A stretch of DNA of 64,000 nt, taken from positions 1 through 64,000 of the forward strand of contig KV918848.1 in the NCBI GenBank assembly GCA_002049455.2. The letters run 5' to 3'. The DNA comes from Porphyra umbilicalis (taxonomy: Eukaryota > Rhodophyta > Bangiophyceae > Bangiales > Bangiaceae). Below are positions 11,640-24,103 of this stretch, in pieces. The translations under genes and the position numbers were made by a program. The stretch's first letter is position 1. Each line of letters opens with the position of its first letter. The notes beneath the pieces are model-generated. The model worked only from the letters and a program-made list of their open reading frames with translations. It was not told the DNA's origin and did no database searches.

Positions 11640-13379
11640 GCCGTGTGGTCGGCCAGTGCCAGCCGCCTTCGAGCTCAATCTTTTGCGTGCGAGGTGACCG
11701 GGGTGCTCGCCACTCTGGGGCAACGTCTCAGCCGGCTACCCCCATTCCTTCTTTCTCCTCTTTTTGGTGTCCCATTCCCAAGCTACTGCGGGCGTCGTCG
11801 ACGCGCCCCGCGCCGTGTCTCCGTGCGCCTGCGGCGCTGACCGCTACTGACTGGCCGAGACCATCCCGCGTGGCGGATTATTCCCCTCATCCACCCGTGC
11901 CGCGGCGCGTGTGGTAGCCGTGCTTCTCTTTTTTTTGCTGCGTACGGGACGGGCGCGGGGGGGGCACGCGGGGAGGGTGTCAACCGCTAGCCGTCCTCGC
12001 GCCCATGTCTGTCACCCGGGCCTCGGCGTCTGCACCTAGCTCTGCTGCATCAGGCATTCTCTAGCACTCCCTTCATCCCGCCGCCTGTTTTTTCTTTCAC
12101 GCTTGGCAAACTTCCTGGGCCATACTTGCATATGCCGCCGCCTGCTCTTCTGCTTCACGATGTTTCTGTGAGATTTTTCTCTGGTCGCCGTCGCTCGCAC
12201 GCTGCTGTGCCCTTCCCTTTCACTACCTGTATATATATCATTGGTCTGCAGGGGGTAGACGCGCACCGGCCGGCCGCCTGGGGTGTGTCGGCGCTTGGTC
12301 CACGCCCTGCGGGCAACCCTGTTATCTTTCGTTCTTGTTTTTTTTGATGCATGGTGTTCTTTTCTCCCGCCTTTTTTCATTGTTCCCTTTTCAGCCCGGG
12401 ATGTTGTACATGGGCTGATGTGCTTGCACTACACGATCCTCTTTCTTCATTCGTGCGCCTCTGTCGCGCCTTATCGAAAGCCCAACAGCCTCGCGCTTCG
12501 GTCGCGTGAAGGTCCCCGCCGGCCACCGCCGCCGCAGCGATGGCCGGATTGAGAACGGCCGTGGCAACTGCGGGCGCAATGGCCACTGTGGACACGCTGC
12601 TCGGCGGCACTGCCGGCGCGATTGGCCCGGGGAAGCGCTGCCGTTAGCCATTGGCCCGGACGTTGCAAACGAACCAGAGGCAGACTGCAGTGGCGACGAC
12701 CACCACAGCGAGCCTACGGGCGGCGGGGTGGATACGGCGGATACAGCAGGGGAGCGAGAATACCAAAGGTGAGGGGGCAGATGGTGTGGTGGCGCAGCCG
12801 CGATGGACAGAAGTGTGGGGGGAGGTGGAGGCGTGTGGTGTCTCCCACGAGAGGCAAGTCCTCGGCATACGTCGCCAAATACTGCTCGGACGCCCACGTT
12901 CAATCAGCGACCGATGAGGCGCCACCTCGTTGCACCTTCCGCTTGTCTCTCTCGCTTCTTCATCATCGTCATCTAGCGCGGCCTTCAGTACACTTGACTT
13001 CTGGACGGCACCTGACGTCAATTTGGTGCGCTGAGCGTGACGGTTCGCCTCGCACTGCCCTCTTCGGGCAAGTGCTGGGAAGCCGGCTCAGAGGACCAGC
13101 CGATTGGTTGCCCCCACCGAATGTCAGCCACAGCGCATCACCGTTGCATCTGTCGTTTTCCACCGATATTCACCCCACCATCTCACGGTCTTCCTGTCGA
13201 CCGCTTCCTCTTCGCATCTTCATCCCTCCTCCCTTGTTCTTCCTCTTGGCACGACCGGTGCTTGTCCGTTGTCCGCCGTTCCTTGGCACTTCCATCCGCC
13301 CTGCGACGCACCCCGTCGCTCCCGCTGGCTGCGCTGTCCACCTCCAGCGCTTGCGGCCGACCTCCCCCTGCGCTTGGCC
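11640..13379. other. Intergenic region, no firm gene
   Basis: Pyrimidine-rich, A/T-richer sequence follows the ARM-like gene. Around 12.5-12.9 kb there are short open frames on both strands, including a 35-residue frame from the ATG at 12541, but none is recognisable or joined by the GTACG donor used elsewhere in the window. The CT-rich run at about 13.17-13.37 kb may be the promoter of the microprotein that follows. Confidence 0.4.
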
Positions 13380-13502
13380 ATGGCGCGCAAGGCGCCCAAG
13401 CAGTCTGGAATGCTGTTGCGGAGCCCCGCGGGCATCCTCTTCATCGTCCTCCTTGTGCTGCGAGTTGTCTCGCAGCTATGTCAGTGGCGCCGCGGAGGCT
13501 AG
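13380..13502 (+). CDS. Putative 40-residue single-helix membrane microprotein
   Basis: The ATG at 13380 sits in a strong context (GGCCATGG). The frame encodes a basic start MARKAPKQSGMLLRSP, one hydrophobic helix GILFIVLLVLRVVSQL, and a short basic tail ending RRGG. This is the layout of small membrane subunits of the ER or mitochondrion, but I do not recognise the family. It is short enough to arise by chance; the good start context, CT-rich upstream region and coherent composition favour a real gene. It could also be the first exon of a longer protein. Confidence 0.42.
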   Translation: MARKAPKQSGMLLRSPAGILFIVLLVLRVVSQLCQWRRGG

Positions 13503-14582
13503 CGTGCCGGTCGACGGTGGCGGGAGGGCGAAAGGGCTCGTGGGGGGGGGAATGGGTGGCATGAGAAGGTGCTAGCGCTCAGCGAAATGGGTGCCCCTGG
13601 CGGCGGTGGCACGCCGCTCCTTGGCACTATCGGCTGCCCGCCTCAACGGTTGTGCTGCTGGGGTGGTTTTCTGTACGACTCTGCATCGGCGGGCCGCAGA
13701 CACGGTGTACGTGCGGCTGCGGGTTGCCAGATCGTTGCGGGCGGCTGTGTGTGGCTGTGACAACGCGGCGAGGCGAATATCGCCGGTACGCAGGGGGGCA
13801 TCGCAGCTCCGTTGGTCCGGCAGCGACTTTGTCCTGGCGTGATTCTACCCCTCGGTGTGATTGGCATGAGGACATTGGAGGAGCTGCACTTGTTGCTGTG
13901 GTTGGTCCCCCAGCGCTGGTGTGCGTTTGGCAAGGTGGCCAGAGATTGACGTTTCGGATGGGGTAGCGACTCCCCGATCATCGGCTGGTGGGTGCATGTT
14001 TGGGACGCCACCCACGTATGTGAAAGTTCCCCGTGTGGTGTTGCGCTGACTTCAACGGATGGTTTTGAGTGTTTAGCAAAGAAGAAGCTCAATAAGGCTG
14101 AGGGCCTGCATTGCATTGCACGCATGTCATGAGCAGGGCATGAAAGGAACGTAACCCGAGCGGCATGCAACAGGTTCGGCTCATTTTGCACCCCTCCGAA
14201 ACTGTGTCAATCGCCTCTGCACTACTCACTCCCTTACCCTGGCCAGACGCGCCTTTCCTGTGTAGAACCAACCGACCAAGGTGTTGTGCGGCGCGGATGT
14301 GCAGCTGAGACTAGTCGACGAGCCAGAAGTTCGGAGGTTTCGAGTACACACGAAGCGCCCGTAAGACGCTGCAAAATATGTTCACACTCCAGTGCTCGCT
14401 CCTTCTCTACCCACCAGGTCATCAGGTGCAGAAGCTGCTCGACAGGCATTGAAAACAGAAAAAACATGACACCGAGAAAAGAGGAAACAAACGATCAACA
14501 GCAACAAACAACGCAAGACCGGAGCACCCAACCATCATCCCAAAGAAAATGGGCAGGCCTGGGGGACAAAGCCGCACGACAC
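13503..14582. other. Intergenic region
   Basis: No frame here matches a known family. A 63-codon frame from the ATG at 13569 contains GTACGT, the preferred donor of this genome, near 13705, so a small spliced gene is possible but unsupported. The right part is the downstream flank of the UAP56 gene. Confidence 0.4.
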
Positions 14583-16676
14583 CTAAGCGGTCATGTACGA
14601 CGATTGGTCGATAGTCTTGGGCAGCTCCGCGATGGCCACTTCGAAGCGGGACTGCACATCCGCCAGCACAGTGGAATCCTCATCCGACGAGATAAAGGAA
14701 ATGGCCAGGCCCTTGGTCCCAAACCGGCCGGCGCGGCCGACGCGGTGAAGGTACGAGTCCGCGTCAGACGACATGTCGTAGTTGATGACAATGTTGACAC
14801 GTTCGATGTCAATGCCGCGGCCAAAGATGTCCGTAGCGACCAGGATGCGCTTTTGGAAGTCCTTGAAGGCCTTGTACCGCCGAATGCGCTCTTCCTGGGC
14901 CATGCCCGAGTGAATCGCAATGGATGGGAAGTTGCACTCCACCAGCAGCTTGTTCAGTTCCGTTGCGCGCGCCACCGACTTGACAAATATGACCACCTGG
15001 TTGAACTCGAGGGCGTCAAGGATGTCGCTCAGCTTGCGGTTCTTCTCCGCCTCCTCCAGCCGCGCATAGTACTGCAGCAGGCCGTGGAGCGTGAGTTTGG
15101 TCTCATCATCGACAAACACCTCCATCGGGTCCACCATGAACTTCTTGGCCACTGCTCGGATCTCCTTGGCCAGCGTAGCTGTGAACATCATGACCTGCTT
15201 GGAGTGGGGCGTCGCGCGGAAGATGTCCTGCACGTCCCGGCGCATATCCAACGCCTCGAGCATCTTGTCGCACTCGTCCAGGACGAAGAACTTGACCTTG
15301 GATAGGTCGAGAATCTTCTGGTTGGTCAAGTCCAGCACGCGCCCGGGGGTGCCCACAATGACATGCGGCGACGAGTCGCCCGTCAGCATCTCCTTCTGCT
15401 GGCGGACGGGCACGCCACCGTAGATGACCGACGTCCGCACAGACGGCTTGTACTTCGAGAACCGCTCAAACTCGTGCGCAATCTGGTACGCCAGCTCGCG
15501 GGTGTGGGTCAGGACGATCACCGACACCTCACCGTCTACCGGCTCCATCTGCTGCAGGCAAGACAGGGTGAACACGGCCGTCTTCCCCATGCCGGACTTA
15601 GCCTGGCACAAGACGTCCATGCCGAGGATGGCTTGTGGGATGCACTCATGTTGCACCTCAGAGGGATGCTCAAAGCCGCAATCCTACAGAGAAAAGAAAA
15701 ACCAAGCATAAGGCACAAAAGTCACCATGTACAAAACACCAGATCGAACAAGGAGTGACCCACAAGGGATCGAGCCGGGTGTGTCAGATATCAAAGAGTG
15801 ACACAACGAAACCAAGAGCTCGAGAACACGGCAATGCGGAACTAAGGACTACACATGTGCCTGCCAACAGCCTGTTAGCGACGAAACACGGGCAACTAGA
15901 CATGCCCAAAAAAAACCACCACAAAGTGCAACGTACCTGGATGGCGCGAAGCAGCTCGGGCTTGAGGAGGAAGTCCTTGAAGCCCGCCGAATGGATACCA
16001 ACGTAGGTACCCCTTCGCAGCAGAGAGTGGGGAGAGATAAGGTGGAGAGTAGGAGACGGCACGGCGATCACCCCGAGGAGACGCCGATCAGGGGAGGCGT
16101 GAAGCCCAAGGTGGAGTAGTCCAAAAGACGAGAAGGCACGGTGACGCCAGCAGGGGAGACAGAGTCCAGCATCAGCACGACTGAAGCGTAACACACGGCA
16201 TGAACCTAGCAGCACGCCTCGTCCGGACGTCGGTTGACCGCCGCAAAAAACGTGCGCGCAACACGACCCGCCGCCAACCCCCAACCGCCGCGGGCCACCC
16301 CCCCTGCGACCAACGCCGGCAGACACCGCTCCGACGAATGCCGGATGGCCCTCGACGAGCAAGTGCCAGCCGACGTAGACCGCGTGCAGCAGCCTCCCTC
16401 CGTGGAGAGGCGCTTCTTGGGGGGTCGTGGCACGACGAACGACCGCGCAAACGCGCAGAAAACCGGTGCTACGACCGAGCAAAGCAAGCAGGGTGGACGC
16501 GCATCTCAGATCGGGCCGTACTTTTTGTTTTCCTTGCCAGTCGCTGCTGTCTTATCGGCAGCAGGCACGACCGCCGAAGAGGCGGGAGCGGGGGCGACGC
16601 CGGCGTCGTCCTCGTCCTCATAGTCAACCAGCTCCTCCTCACCGAGCTCCTCTGCGGGCTTGCCGTTGGTAGCCAT
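14583..16676 (-). CDS. SUB2: UAP56/Sub2/DDX39-type DExD-box RNA helicase
   Basis: This ATPase loads export factors on spliced mRNA as part of TREX and also acts in spliceosome assembly. Three exons: 16676-16522, 16012-15937 and 15683-14583, giving 443 residues (the family is about 430). Introns begin GTACGG and GTACGT and end GAAG and TGTAG; phases match exactly. The family-specific stretch [20 protein letters not shown] lies across exon 2 and joins [20 protein letters not shown]. Motifs visible: AKSGMGKT (Walker A), [18 protein letters not shown], the signature DECD box (LDECDKML), FTAT for [22 protein letters not shown]-like motif V and [13 protein letters not shown]. The acidic N-terminus with LVDYEDEDD is the usual UAP56 tail. 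The ATG at 16676 opens this tail directly. Confidence 0.96.
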
Positions 16677-18389
16677 CGTGAGAAAGTTGGATGAAGGTAC
16701 GGCGGGGGGGTGGCGGGGGGGGGGTGCACACTTGCGTCACGGTGAAGTGACGTTGTGGTGGGGAGCGGACGGCGGGGCAACGCAACCGGTCTGCGATGCG
16801 CGCCAACGACTGTGCGCGGCCGAGCGAGCGCGGCACGCTGGGCACACGGGCCACCAAACCTGCGGACAGCAGCGGCGTCTGACGATATGCAACGTGTCTC
16901 GCTAAATTACAAGCCACTGACCGTTTACCGCGCGCAGGTCCAACGCGCGCAGGTCCAACCGTGTGCGTGCGGAGGACCACTTGCCAAGTTGCTGCTGACA
17001 GTAAAAAAACCCATGAACCGGCCATGCTCAAATAACTGCCGGATCAAATCCAGGATCAAGACGAGTCCACAAAATTCGCACTTCTCGATGTGTGATTGGC
17101 TGAGAGCTGCTGGTGTCACAGCAGACAAGCGACCACTCCCGCCCAGATCGACACCCAACGTTGGCGCCCGACCGCGTGCTGTCGCAGCTTCGGCCCGTTC
17201 GAAGGGGACCCCGCCGCGCCGCGCAGCGACGCCAACGCGTCGTCCAGCTGGCAAATCCGCCACCCCGGCGTCGCGGACGGGCGGAATAGGGATTCCCAAT
17301 TGGTTCGCGCGGCCCAATCAGTTCATCAGATGTTTTCGGTGGCCAATAATCAGTTCTTAAACTAGTTAGTTGGGCAAGGGCGAGCGCCAGCCTGAGACTG
17401 GGTGACTGTGGCTCCGCAGCGAGTGGGTCGCAGCCACCTCAGAGGTGACAAGTGCCGTTTGCCCATCCCGAGCATGGGCAATCCACTCTCCCAGGCCACG
17501 CCGACCCAAGCGCCCACAACCGTCCCCCCCCCACCCTATCCTGTTCCGTTGTGTCTCTGTTGCTCTCGGTGCCTCGCCTATCGAGCCCGTTGCAGGTCTA
17601 CCTCCCTCCTCGCGCCCTCGACGAACGCGGTTGGTCATTGGTGCCATGTGCTGTACCCACGCGAGTCATCAAGTTGGGACTCGTCACGCACTTAACGCCA
17701 AAGAAGAGGGACAGTTCGGGTCACGTGACCGCAACTGTTCCATATTTAACAATAACAAATTTAACCAATACTTTGTATTCGAACATAGTTCGCGAGCGGT
17801 GTCCGATTTTTACCCAATGTAAACCAGTTTTAACCAATTACGACAAACCAGTTTGGCATCCCTAGGGCGGAAGCGACTCGCCGACCGAGAGCGCGCCGTC
17901 GCGTGCCCCGGCTCGACCCACACCCCGCGAGACAGTGCGCCGGGCCGCGGGGCGTGCTGACCTCTCCCCAATCGCCTCGGGGGTGGCCGGCGCGCCAACG
18001 GCGGGCGGGCCCCAGCCGCCCGCGGGTGAGGTCCAGACCTCACCGGCAGACAGCCCCACGCCCGTGCCTCCATCGGCTCTCTCCTCGCCGCATCGGTGTG
18101 CGCGTCGACACTCGACTCTGGCATCCCAACCTCTGCCGCCGTGGCGCCCACATTCCCCTCTCGCCCCCCCCCCCCCTCGCCGCCGCCCTGCTCTGACTGG
18201 GACAGCCGTGCGCTTGGCTGGCAACGCGGGCGCACACTCGCTGGGGCAGACGCCTCTTGCATCGGTTGGGGTCTGACGGCGCCGGTGCGCCGGTCTGTGA
18301 GGGCGGGTTCAGCCGGTCAGCAGGCACGGGAACGGCGGGCAGGTCGGAGGGCCGCCAGTTTGCCGGTCGGCACGGGCGTGGTTGGCACG
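16677..18389. other. Intergenic region between divergent genes
   Basis: This separates the leftward UAP56 gene and the rightward methyltransferase gene and should hold both promoters. About 17.0-17.1 and 17.74-17.86 kb are A/T-rich, the latter with repeated TTAACCAAT-like motifs. Open frames here look like chance GC-rich frames; I see no gene. Confidence 0.45.
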
Positions 18390-20346
18390 ATGGCGCCCAA
18401 CCCCGATGCCGGCGGGCAGGGTGCCTACTTGGACGGCAGGCCCGACCGGGGGGGAGTAGGGGAGGGGGACGACTATGGGGCGGGCGTGCCGCTGCTGGTT
18501 ACATCGACGACGGTGGGCAATACGTCTGCGGGGTGGACGCTCAACGGCGGAACTCCAATGTACGTCTGACAGCGTCGTCACAGGATGGTGGCTCAGGATT
18601 GTGGTTGTGCTGTTGGTGTGAGGGTGTGGAGGAAGAGTGATGGACGGGAATGGCAGAGTGTTTGCCTGCAGCACGTGTCTTTATGGACGGGGCAGCCATG
18701 CTAATGTGCTGTGTCTGCGCTCGTTCATTATGTGCGTTTGCTCGGCGCCTTTTTTTCTGGTTGTTCTCCCGCCCAGACGCGCCAAGCCCCAATCGGGCTC
18801 GCTACCAGCCGGAGGGGATGCCCTCAAACCCCCCCACTCCGCATCACCGCGTTCCCCCTTCCCCACCGCTTTTGCCTCCCGGGCCCTCAACTTGCTCTCC
18901 ACAACCGTCGCGTCGGCGTTGCAGTCGTCGGTGCACTCCTTCCTCGCCTCCTCCCTCTCTGTCGGCAGCCTCACCCTGCGCCACGCGCCGCCCGACGCGG
19001 CGGCGCACGCGTTTGGGCAACCTCCCGCGGCGGCGGCGGCGGCGGGCGCGCCCGTGGCGACCTTGACCATCCTCCACCCCTCCTCCTTTTACGCGCGCAT
19101 CGCGGCGGCGGCGGACATTGGCTTTGCGGAAGCGTACATGGCCGGCGAGGTCGTTGGCGGCGCGACGCCCGGGGTGGACGACGCGGACGCGCTGCTCGCC
19201 GCCCTGCGGGTGCTCATTGCCAACCGGGACAGTGGGGAGCTGTCGGCGGGGAGCTTGGTGCTCTCCCGCCTCACCTCCCGCGTGGCGGGCCTCGTGCACT
19301 TGGTCGGCCACCGCAACTCGTTGACGGGCAGCGCCCGCAACGTGTCGGCGCACTATGACCTGAGCAACGCGCTATTTGCGACCTTCCTGGGACCGTCGTG
19401 GACCTACTCGTGTGGCCTCTGGGCCGACGGGGCGGCGACGGCGGCGGCGGCGGCGGTGACCGCTACCGCCGCCGTCGCCGCCGCCGCCGCGGGCGGGCCG
19501 CCCGTGGCGGGGCGACCGCCGCCGCCGGCAGCGGCGGCGGCCGACGCGGGCGCGACCGCGGCACGCGGCGGTGGCGGCGGGGGCGGCCTGGACGAGGCGC
19601 AGTGGCGCAAGCTGGACGTGGTCATTGCCAAGGCGCGGCTGCACCCCGGCTGCCGCGTTTTGGAAATCGGGTGCGGGTGGGGGGAGTTTGCCATCCGCGC
19701 CGCCACCGCCACTGGCTGCACGGTCGTCGGCATCACCCTGTCGGTGGAGCAGCTCGAGTTGGCGCGGCAGCGCGCGGCCGCCGCCGGCGTGGCGCACCTG
19801 GTGACCTTTGAGCTGTGCGACTACCGGTCCGTGACGGGCGTGTACGACCGCGTCGTGTCGATTGAGATGGTGGAGGCGGTCGGCGCCGCCTTCCTCCCCG
19901 CCTACTTTGCGGCGGTCGACAAGGCGCTCGCGGCCGACGGGCTCGCCGTCCTCCAAGTCATCACCGTGCCCGAGGCGCGGTGGGCGACCTACTCGACGAC
20001 GTCGGATTTCATCACCAAGCACGTCTTCCCAGGCGGCTGCTGCCCGTCCCTGGCCGTCCTCGTCGCCGCCATGACCGCGTCGTCCTCCTTGTCGGTGGAG
20101 CACGTGGAGACGTTTGGGCCCCACTACGCAACGACGCTGGCGGCGTGGCGCGCCCGCTTTGTCGCCGCCGTCGGGCGGGGGGAGGTGGCCGCCGCGGGCT
20201 TCAACGACACGTTTGTGAAAAAGTGGCTCTACTACCTCGTCTACTGTGAGGCGGGCTTTGCGACGCGCACGCTCAACGTGGCGCAGCTGGTCCTCGGGCG
20301 CGCGGGCAATGTGGGGGTGCTCGGCGGCGCGCCACGGGGGGATTGA
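18390..20346 (+). CDS. Cyclopropane-fatty-acid-synthase-like SAM methyltransferase
   Basis: CFA/mycolic-acid-type enzymes transfer a methylene or methyl group from S-adenosylmethionine onto unsaturated acyl chains of phospholipids. Exon 1 is 18390-18559 and exon 2 is 18777-20346; the intron begins GTACGTCT and ends CGCCCAG, with matching phase, giving 579 residues. The SAM-binding loop is VLEIGCGWGEFAIRA at about residue 350, preceded by SAHYDLSNALFATFLG and SWTYSCGLW and followed by GITLSVEQLELARQR, SIEMVEAVG and FITKHVFPGG, all typical of the family. A long Ala/Gly/Pro-rich insert interrupts the region before the loop. There is no N-terminal FAD oxidase domain such as some plant enzymes have. 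Exon 1 is hydrophilic and has no known domain; its assignment rests on the splice and phase. Confidence 0.85.
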
Positions 20347-21303
20347 TGGGGGGAGGTGCCGGGGGGGGAGGGGGAGGGCGGACGACGGCCCCATGAGGCA
20401 CGCACGTGGAGGAGAGGAGTGGCGGTTACATGCACTGATTTTTTTTGGCAGGGCGATCGTGGGGATGGGCGGGCTGCGTGGAAGGCTCCTTCTCCACTCA
20501 CGACGACATGCGCTCTGGCTGTCATTCAGCCATAGACAGTTTTGTTTGTGGTCGTTGCTCGTGCACGGCACCCCATGTTGGATGGTTGACCGACAACGTA
20601 TCACGGCTGAGCGGGCTGGCGCGATGGCCCCACAAAGACGATCGTGCCGGCCCCCATCATCTCGTGTCTCGATGCCATCATGATGACGTGCGTTGGTGGG
20701 CCTTCTGTACTGTACGCACAAACAGTGACACCACGAAACGCTGTGAGTACAGTGAAAAGTCAAGACAGGTCCTAAGTGGAATTATCAAGTAGCACAAAAT
20801 TTTCTTGCATCCAATATGCAAGTGACGCGAGGTGCGCTGCCACATTGCACACGCCGAGCTGCATGTCACTCCTTGTGGCACTCGGGGAGCTCGCATGGAT
20901 CCCATCGGTGTCAACACTGGACGCAACTCGAGGGTGGCGGGGAGGCCCCGCGGCGGCGCTCCTCGCTGATCCCCGAGCCATGGGCGATGCACGGCTGCAG
21001 CGGTCGACTGGATCGCGACCGCTTCGCCCCGGCCGTCCCGGCGCTCCACGCCTGCGTCTGCTCCCTGTCGCCCTGACCTGACCGTGGTGGCTGTCGTGCG
21101 TATTCTCCCCTCGCCCTTTTCACTTTCCCCTCAAGCGTGTCGGTCATGGCGTTTGTGGGCGCGCCGTTGGTGGCTGTCGCCCCCGCCGCCCGCCGCCTGC
21201 GGTGCGCGTGGCGCGGCGGCGGCGCGGCGGCGGTGGCACTTCGCCGGCGGCGGGCCGCCACCATTCCCCCCCCCGCTCCCCCCCCCCCCCCCCCCCAACG
21301 GTG
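20347..21303. other. Intergenic region
   Basis: No supported gene. A/T-richer sequence at about 20.4-20.85 kb includes a small hairpin (CTTGCAT-ccaat-ATGCAAG) near 20804. The right end is C-rich with a long C run directly before the next ATG. Confidence 0.45.
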
Positions 21304-22362
21304 ATGGCCGACTCCATCGTTGTCACTGTTGGTGACGTGGTCGTCGTAGCCCCCCCCTCGTCGTCGGCCACGTCCAAGCCCTTCCTCGCGCTCGTGACGG
21401 GGGTGGCGAGCAGCGGCGACACGGCCGACATTGAGGTCCTCGACGAGTTTGTGCGCTCCCTATACGTGCGCTCGGGGGACACCACGTACGTGCCTGTCGC
21501 CAAAGTGCGGCCGATCAAGGCCGAGTACGTTGACGCGCAAGACGGGTGGATTGTGCTGGCCGAGGATATGGAGCGGATTGTCGCGTCCTCTTTTCGGGCG
21601 GTGCCCCTCGATGAGGGGGTCGAGTCGTCTGGGGCCCCGGACGTCAAGGTGGTTGCGGCCGCCGCCAAGGAGGTTGCGCCCGAGCTGCAGGGGGGGCTCG
21701 CGCCTTTTCCCATGCCGACCAAGTCGCAGGCGCTGCGGGGAGCTGGCGTGGCCGTCGCTGTTGGGCTGTTGATGTATCTCGGCTATGCCAATGTGCGGGG
21801 GACGTTTGAGTCGAGCCCTCTGGCGTTTGATGAAGGCTCTCAGGGCGCCGCTGTGGCCACTTCGTACGTTTTTTTTTTTCTGTGCTTGCTTGCTCTGCTT
21901 CCTGGCGCGGGGAGGGGAGCGCACGCGGCCGATTCGACGGTTGCATGTGTCAAAATGCACGACGGCAGATGGGTGGGTGAAAACACCACATCCACCATTG
22001 TGGGCAGCACTCGAGCCCTCGGTTACACGATACAGCCTAGTGCGCACCGGTGGGATGATGGCGTGGGGATAAGAGGGCTATTGACAACCCGGGCGAGCCA
22101 CCGTTCAGGCCCCAGACGCCAGTGCATTCGTCAACGGCACGTGAGGAAGAACTAACCGGTGAAGCCTGCGCTTCTCTCCACATCCTGCGGGTGTGATTGC
22201 GTTCGTGCTTGTGACTCGCTTGGCTACCGCCACGGCAGCTTCCGCTCCATCGTCCTGGGCCTGGCTGGCGGCGCTGCCGCGCTGTCTTTCCTCACCGCTG
22301 GCGGGCTCGCTGTGTGGGCCCTATCGGGCGGCGCCGACGGTGACTCGGGGGCGGCCAAGTAG
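21304..22362 (+). CDS. Two-helix membrane protein of unknown function
   Basis: Exon 1 is 21304-21863 and exon 2 is 22239-22362; the intron begins GTACGTTT and ends ACGGCAG and the phase matches, giving 227 residues. The N-terminal half is soluble and beta-rich (SIVVTVGDVVVVAPP, KPFLALVTGV, TYVPVAKVRPIKAEYV), resembling small chromo- or SH3-like barrels. One transmembrane helix follows near residues 145-165 (GVAVAVGLLMYLGYANV) and a second, encoded by exon 2, near 191-211 (IVLGLAGGAAALSFLTAGG). I do not recognise the family. A plastid or other organelle membrane is possible, but no clear transit peptide precedes the chosen ATG. Confidence 0.72.
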
Positions 22363-22838
22363 CCAGCGTTTGCATCCATTGGCAGGGGGGTGGGGAACAA
22401 AGGGAATGCTTGTGCCGCTGCGGCCCGATCGACTGGCCCGGTGGGGTGGGTGCACGCATCGCCTTTGGGGGCACCACGGCGGGTGCCTGTCCACGCGTTT
22501 CGCACTTTGGTCGGCCCAGTTCACGTCTTCTCCCAGCCCACATTTGTTCGTGCCCGTAGCTCAACATTTTTTTCTCGCGCCTGCCCCTCGCCTGTAATCA
22601 GAGTCGCACCGTATGGGATGTTGTGTGTCGCATCGGAAGTTGCATGTCGCAATTGTAGTGGCACGCAGTCGTCCCCGGATGGGTTGACTTCCGTAATAGG
22701 TGCGAGGCGCGAAGCGGCCCTCGATAAAAGTGAGGAAGGAAGAAGATGGAAAAACTGTAGACCAACGCAAAACAAAACCGCACGCTCTGCACCGACGCAA
22801 TCAGACGTGCTGCCATGAACCCCCAGCCGCCAGCGGCA

Positions 22839-24103
22839 TCAGTACACTTGAGCGCCCTGTGGTTTGTAGTGCACCGTCCACACATGTACACACCGGGATA
22901 TCGAGGTCGAGTTCAGTTAGTGCCCGTTTTCCGCGCAAGTTCCGAGCGCCCGCCCCCCCGCATCCCGACAGGGCGCCCAGAGCAGCATGCGCCACGTTGC
23001 ACGTGCCGCACACTCTCCAAGCACACGCTCGATGCACCCCCCTGGCGTCTAGCACACCGCGTCGCCGCCCACACCCACGTACAATGTTGATGACGCTGTT
23101 GGGGTTGGTCCCCGACCGCCGCACAGACAGCAGCGACACTGCAAACTCGACGGTGGCATTTGGCGGCACCAGCGGGGGCTTCCCCCGCGACCCGTACGCG
23201 TACTCAGGGGGGACCACCAGCAGCCGCTGGCCGCCCACCTTCATGCCATCCATGCCTGTGTGCGAGCAGGACGACCACAGGCGGGGTGGCATGTGCAGAC
23301 CGGTAGCAGGTGGTTGAACACAGGCTTGTGTCTCGAGCGTCAGTCACTAATTCAAGGCCTCGCACAGTGCGGAGAAAACGCAGCGCATGCAATGCCCCCG
23401 CCCGCCTCGGTACGTGCATGGTTGCCGCACGAGTCGGCATGCAACCCAACCCGCCTCCCAGCACCCCCTGCTTTTTCCCCTCCCTGCTCCCAAACGTACC
23501 CAGATTGATGCCCTTAAGCACGGCCCCCGCCCCCGCCTCGGCGCCGTACGTAAAGCCGAGCGGGCTGGCGGCGAGCCCCTGGCTCTCCCGGCTGCTCTCC
23601 ACCTCGATATCCCCACAGTACAGACTGTAGTGGATGGCAACCGTGTCCCCCGAGTTTGGCTCGAAGCCCTTGCCAATGATTACCTCCCGGTAGCGGATGC
23701 CATTCTCCATCGTTTGCTCGGGGCCGGCCTTCTTCATGAGCCGCGCAATGCTAATGGCCTCAGCGGGGGGCGGGGCGCCGCCCGCCGCCGCCGCCGCCGC
23801 CACTGCAGCGGCAGCGGCGAGGAGGGTGGAGCGACGGGTCACGGGCGCGGGGGGGGGGGAGGCAGCCTCCGGACGCGTGCCCATCGTCAGCCCCCGCCGC
23901 GCATGGCGGGGGGCGGCCAGGGGCAGGCCGGCCCCGGCCGCGCAAAAGGCGGTAGGGGGGGACATGACGCCCGTGGTCGGTGGGAGACCCTCAGGTCGTG
24001 GGTGGGCGCGGGGGGGCACAGGGGCAACACCGACGGGGCGGGCAGCGCGCACGAAAGAGGGTGGCGCAGTTGTGCAGCGAAGGGCCGTCAGGAACGTGAG
24101 CAT
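22839..24103 (-). CDS. FKBP-type prolyl isomerase, probably thylakoid lumen
   Basis: FKBPs catalyse cis-trans isomerisation at proline. Exon 1 is 24103-23500 and exon 2 is 23255-23083, joined by an intron beginning GTACGTTT and ending CACACAG; the splice rebuilds KGINLGMDGMKVGGQRLLVV, then PPEYAYGSRGKPPLVPPNAT and VEFAVSLLSV, the canonical FKBP core. Exon 2 ends at another GTACGT. A tentative 18-nt exon 3 (22856-22839) follows a CTAAC branch-like site and CCACAG and adds GAQVY and a stop, for 264 residues; without that splice the frame runs to 22801. The leader has a long basic presequence, then twin arginine (VTRRSTLL, residues 88-95), an Ala-rich core and AEA at about 106, which fits Tat-dependent lumen targeting. 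The first in-frame ATG is 24103. Confidence 0.88.

Noticed and set aside
12391-13021. Small genes at 12.4-13.0 kb on either strand
   Set aside because: Short frames on both strands are equally good or bad; none has a recognisable domain or the GTACG splice pattern.
14286-15305. 339-codon plus-strand frame over the helicase gene
   Set aside because: It is antisense to the UAP56 exon, whose motifs are unambiguous.
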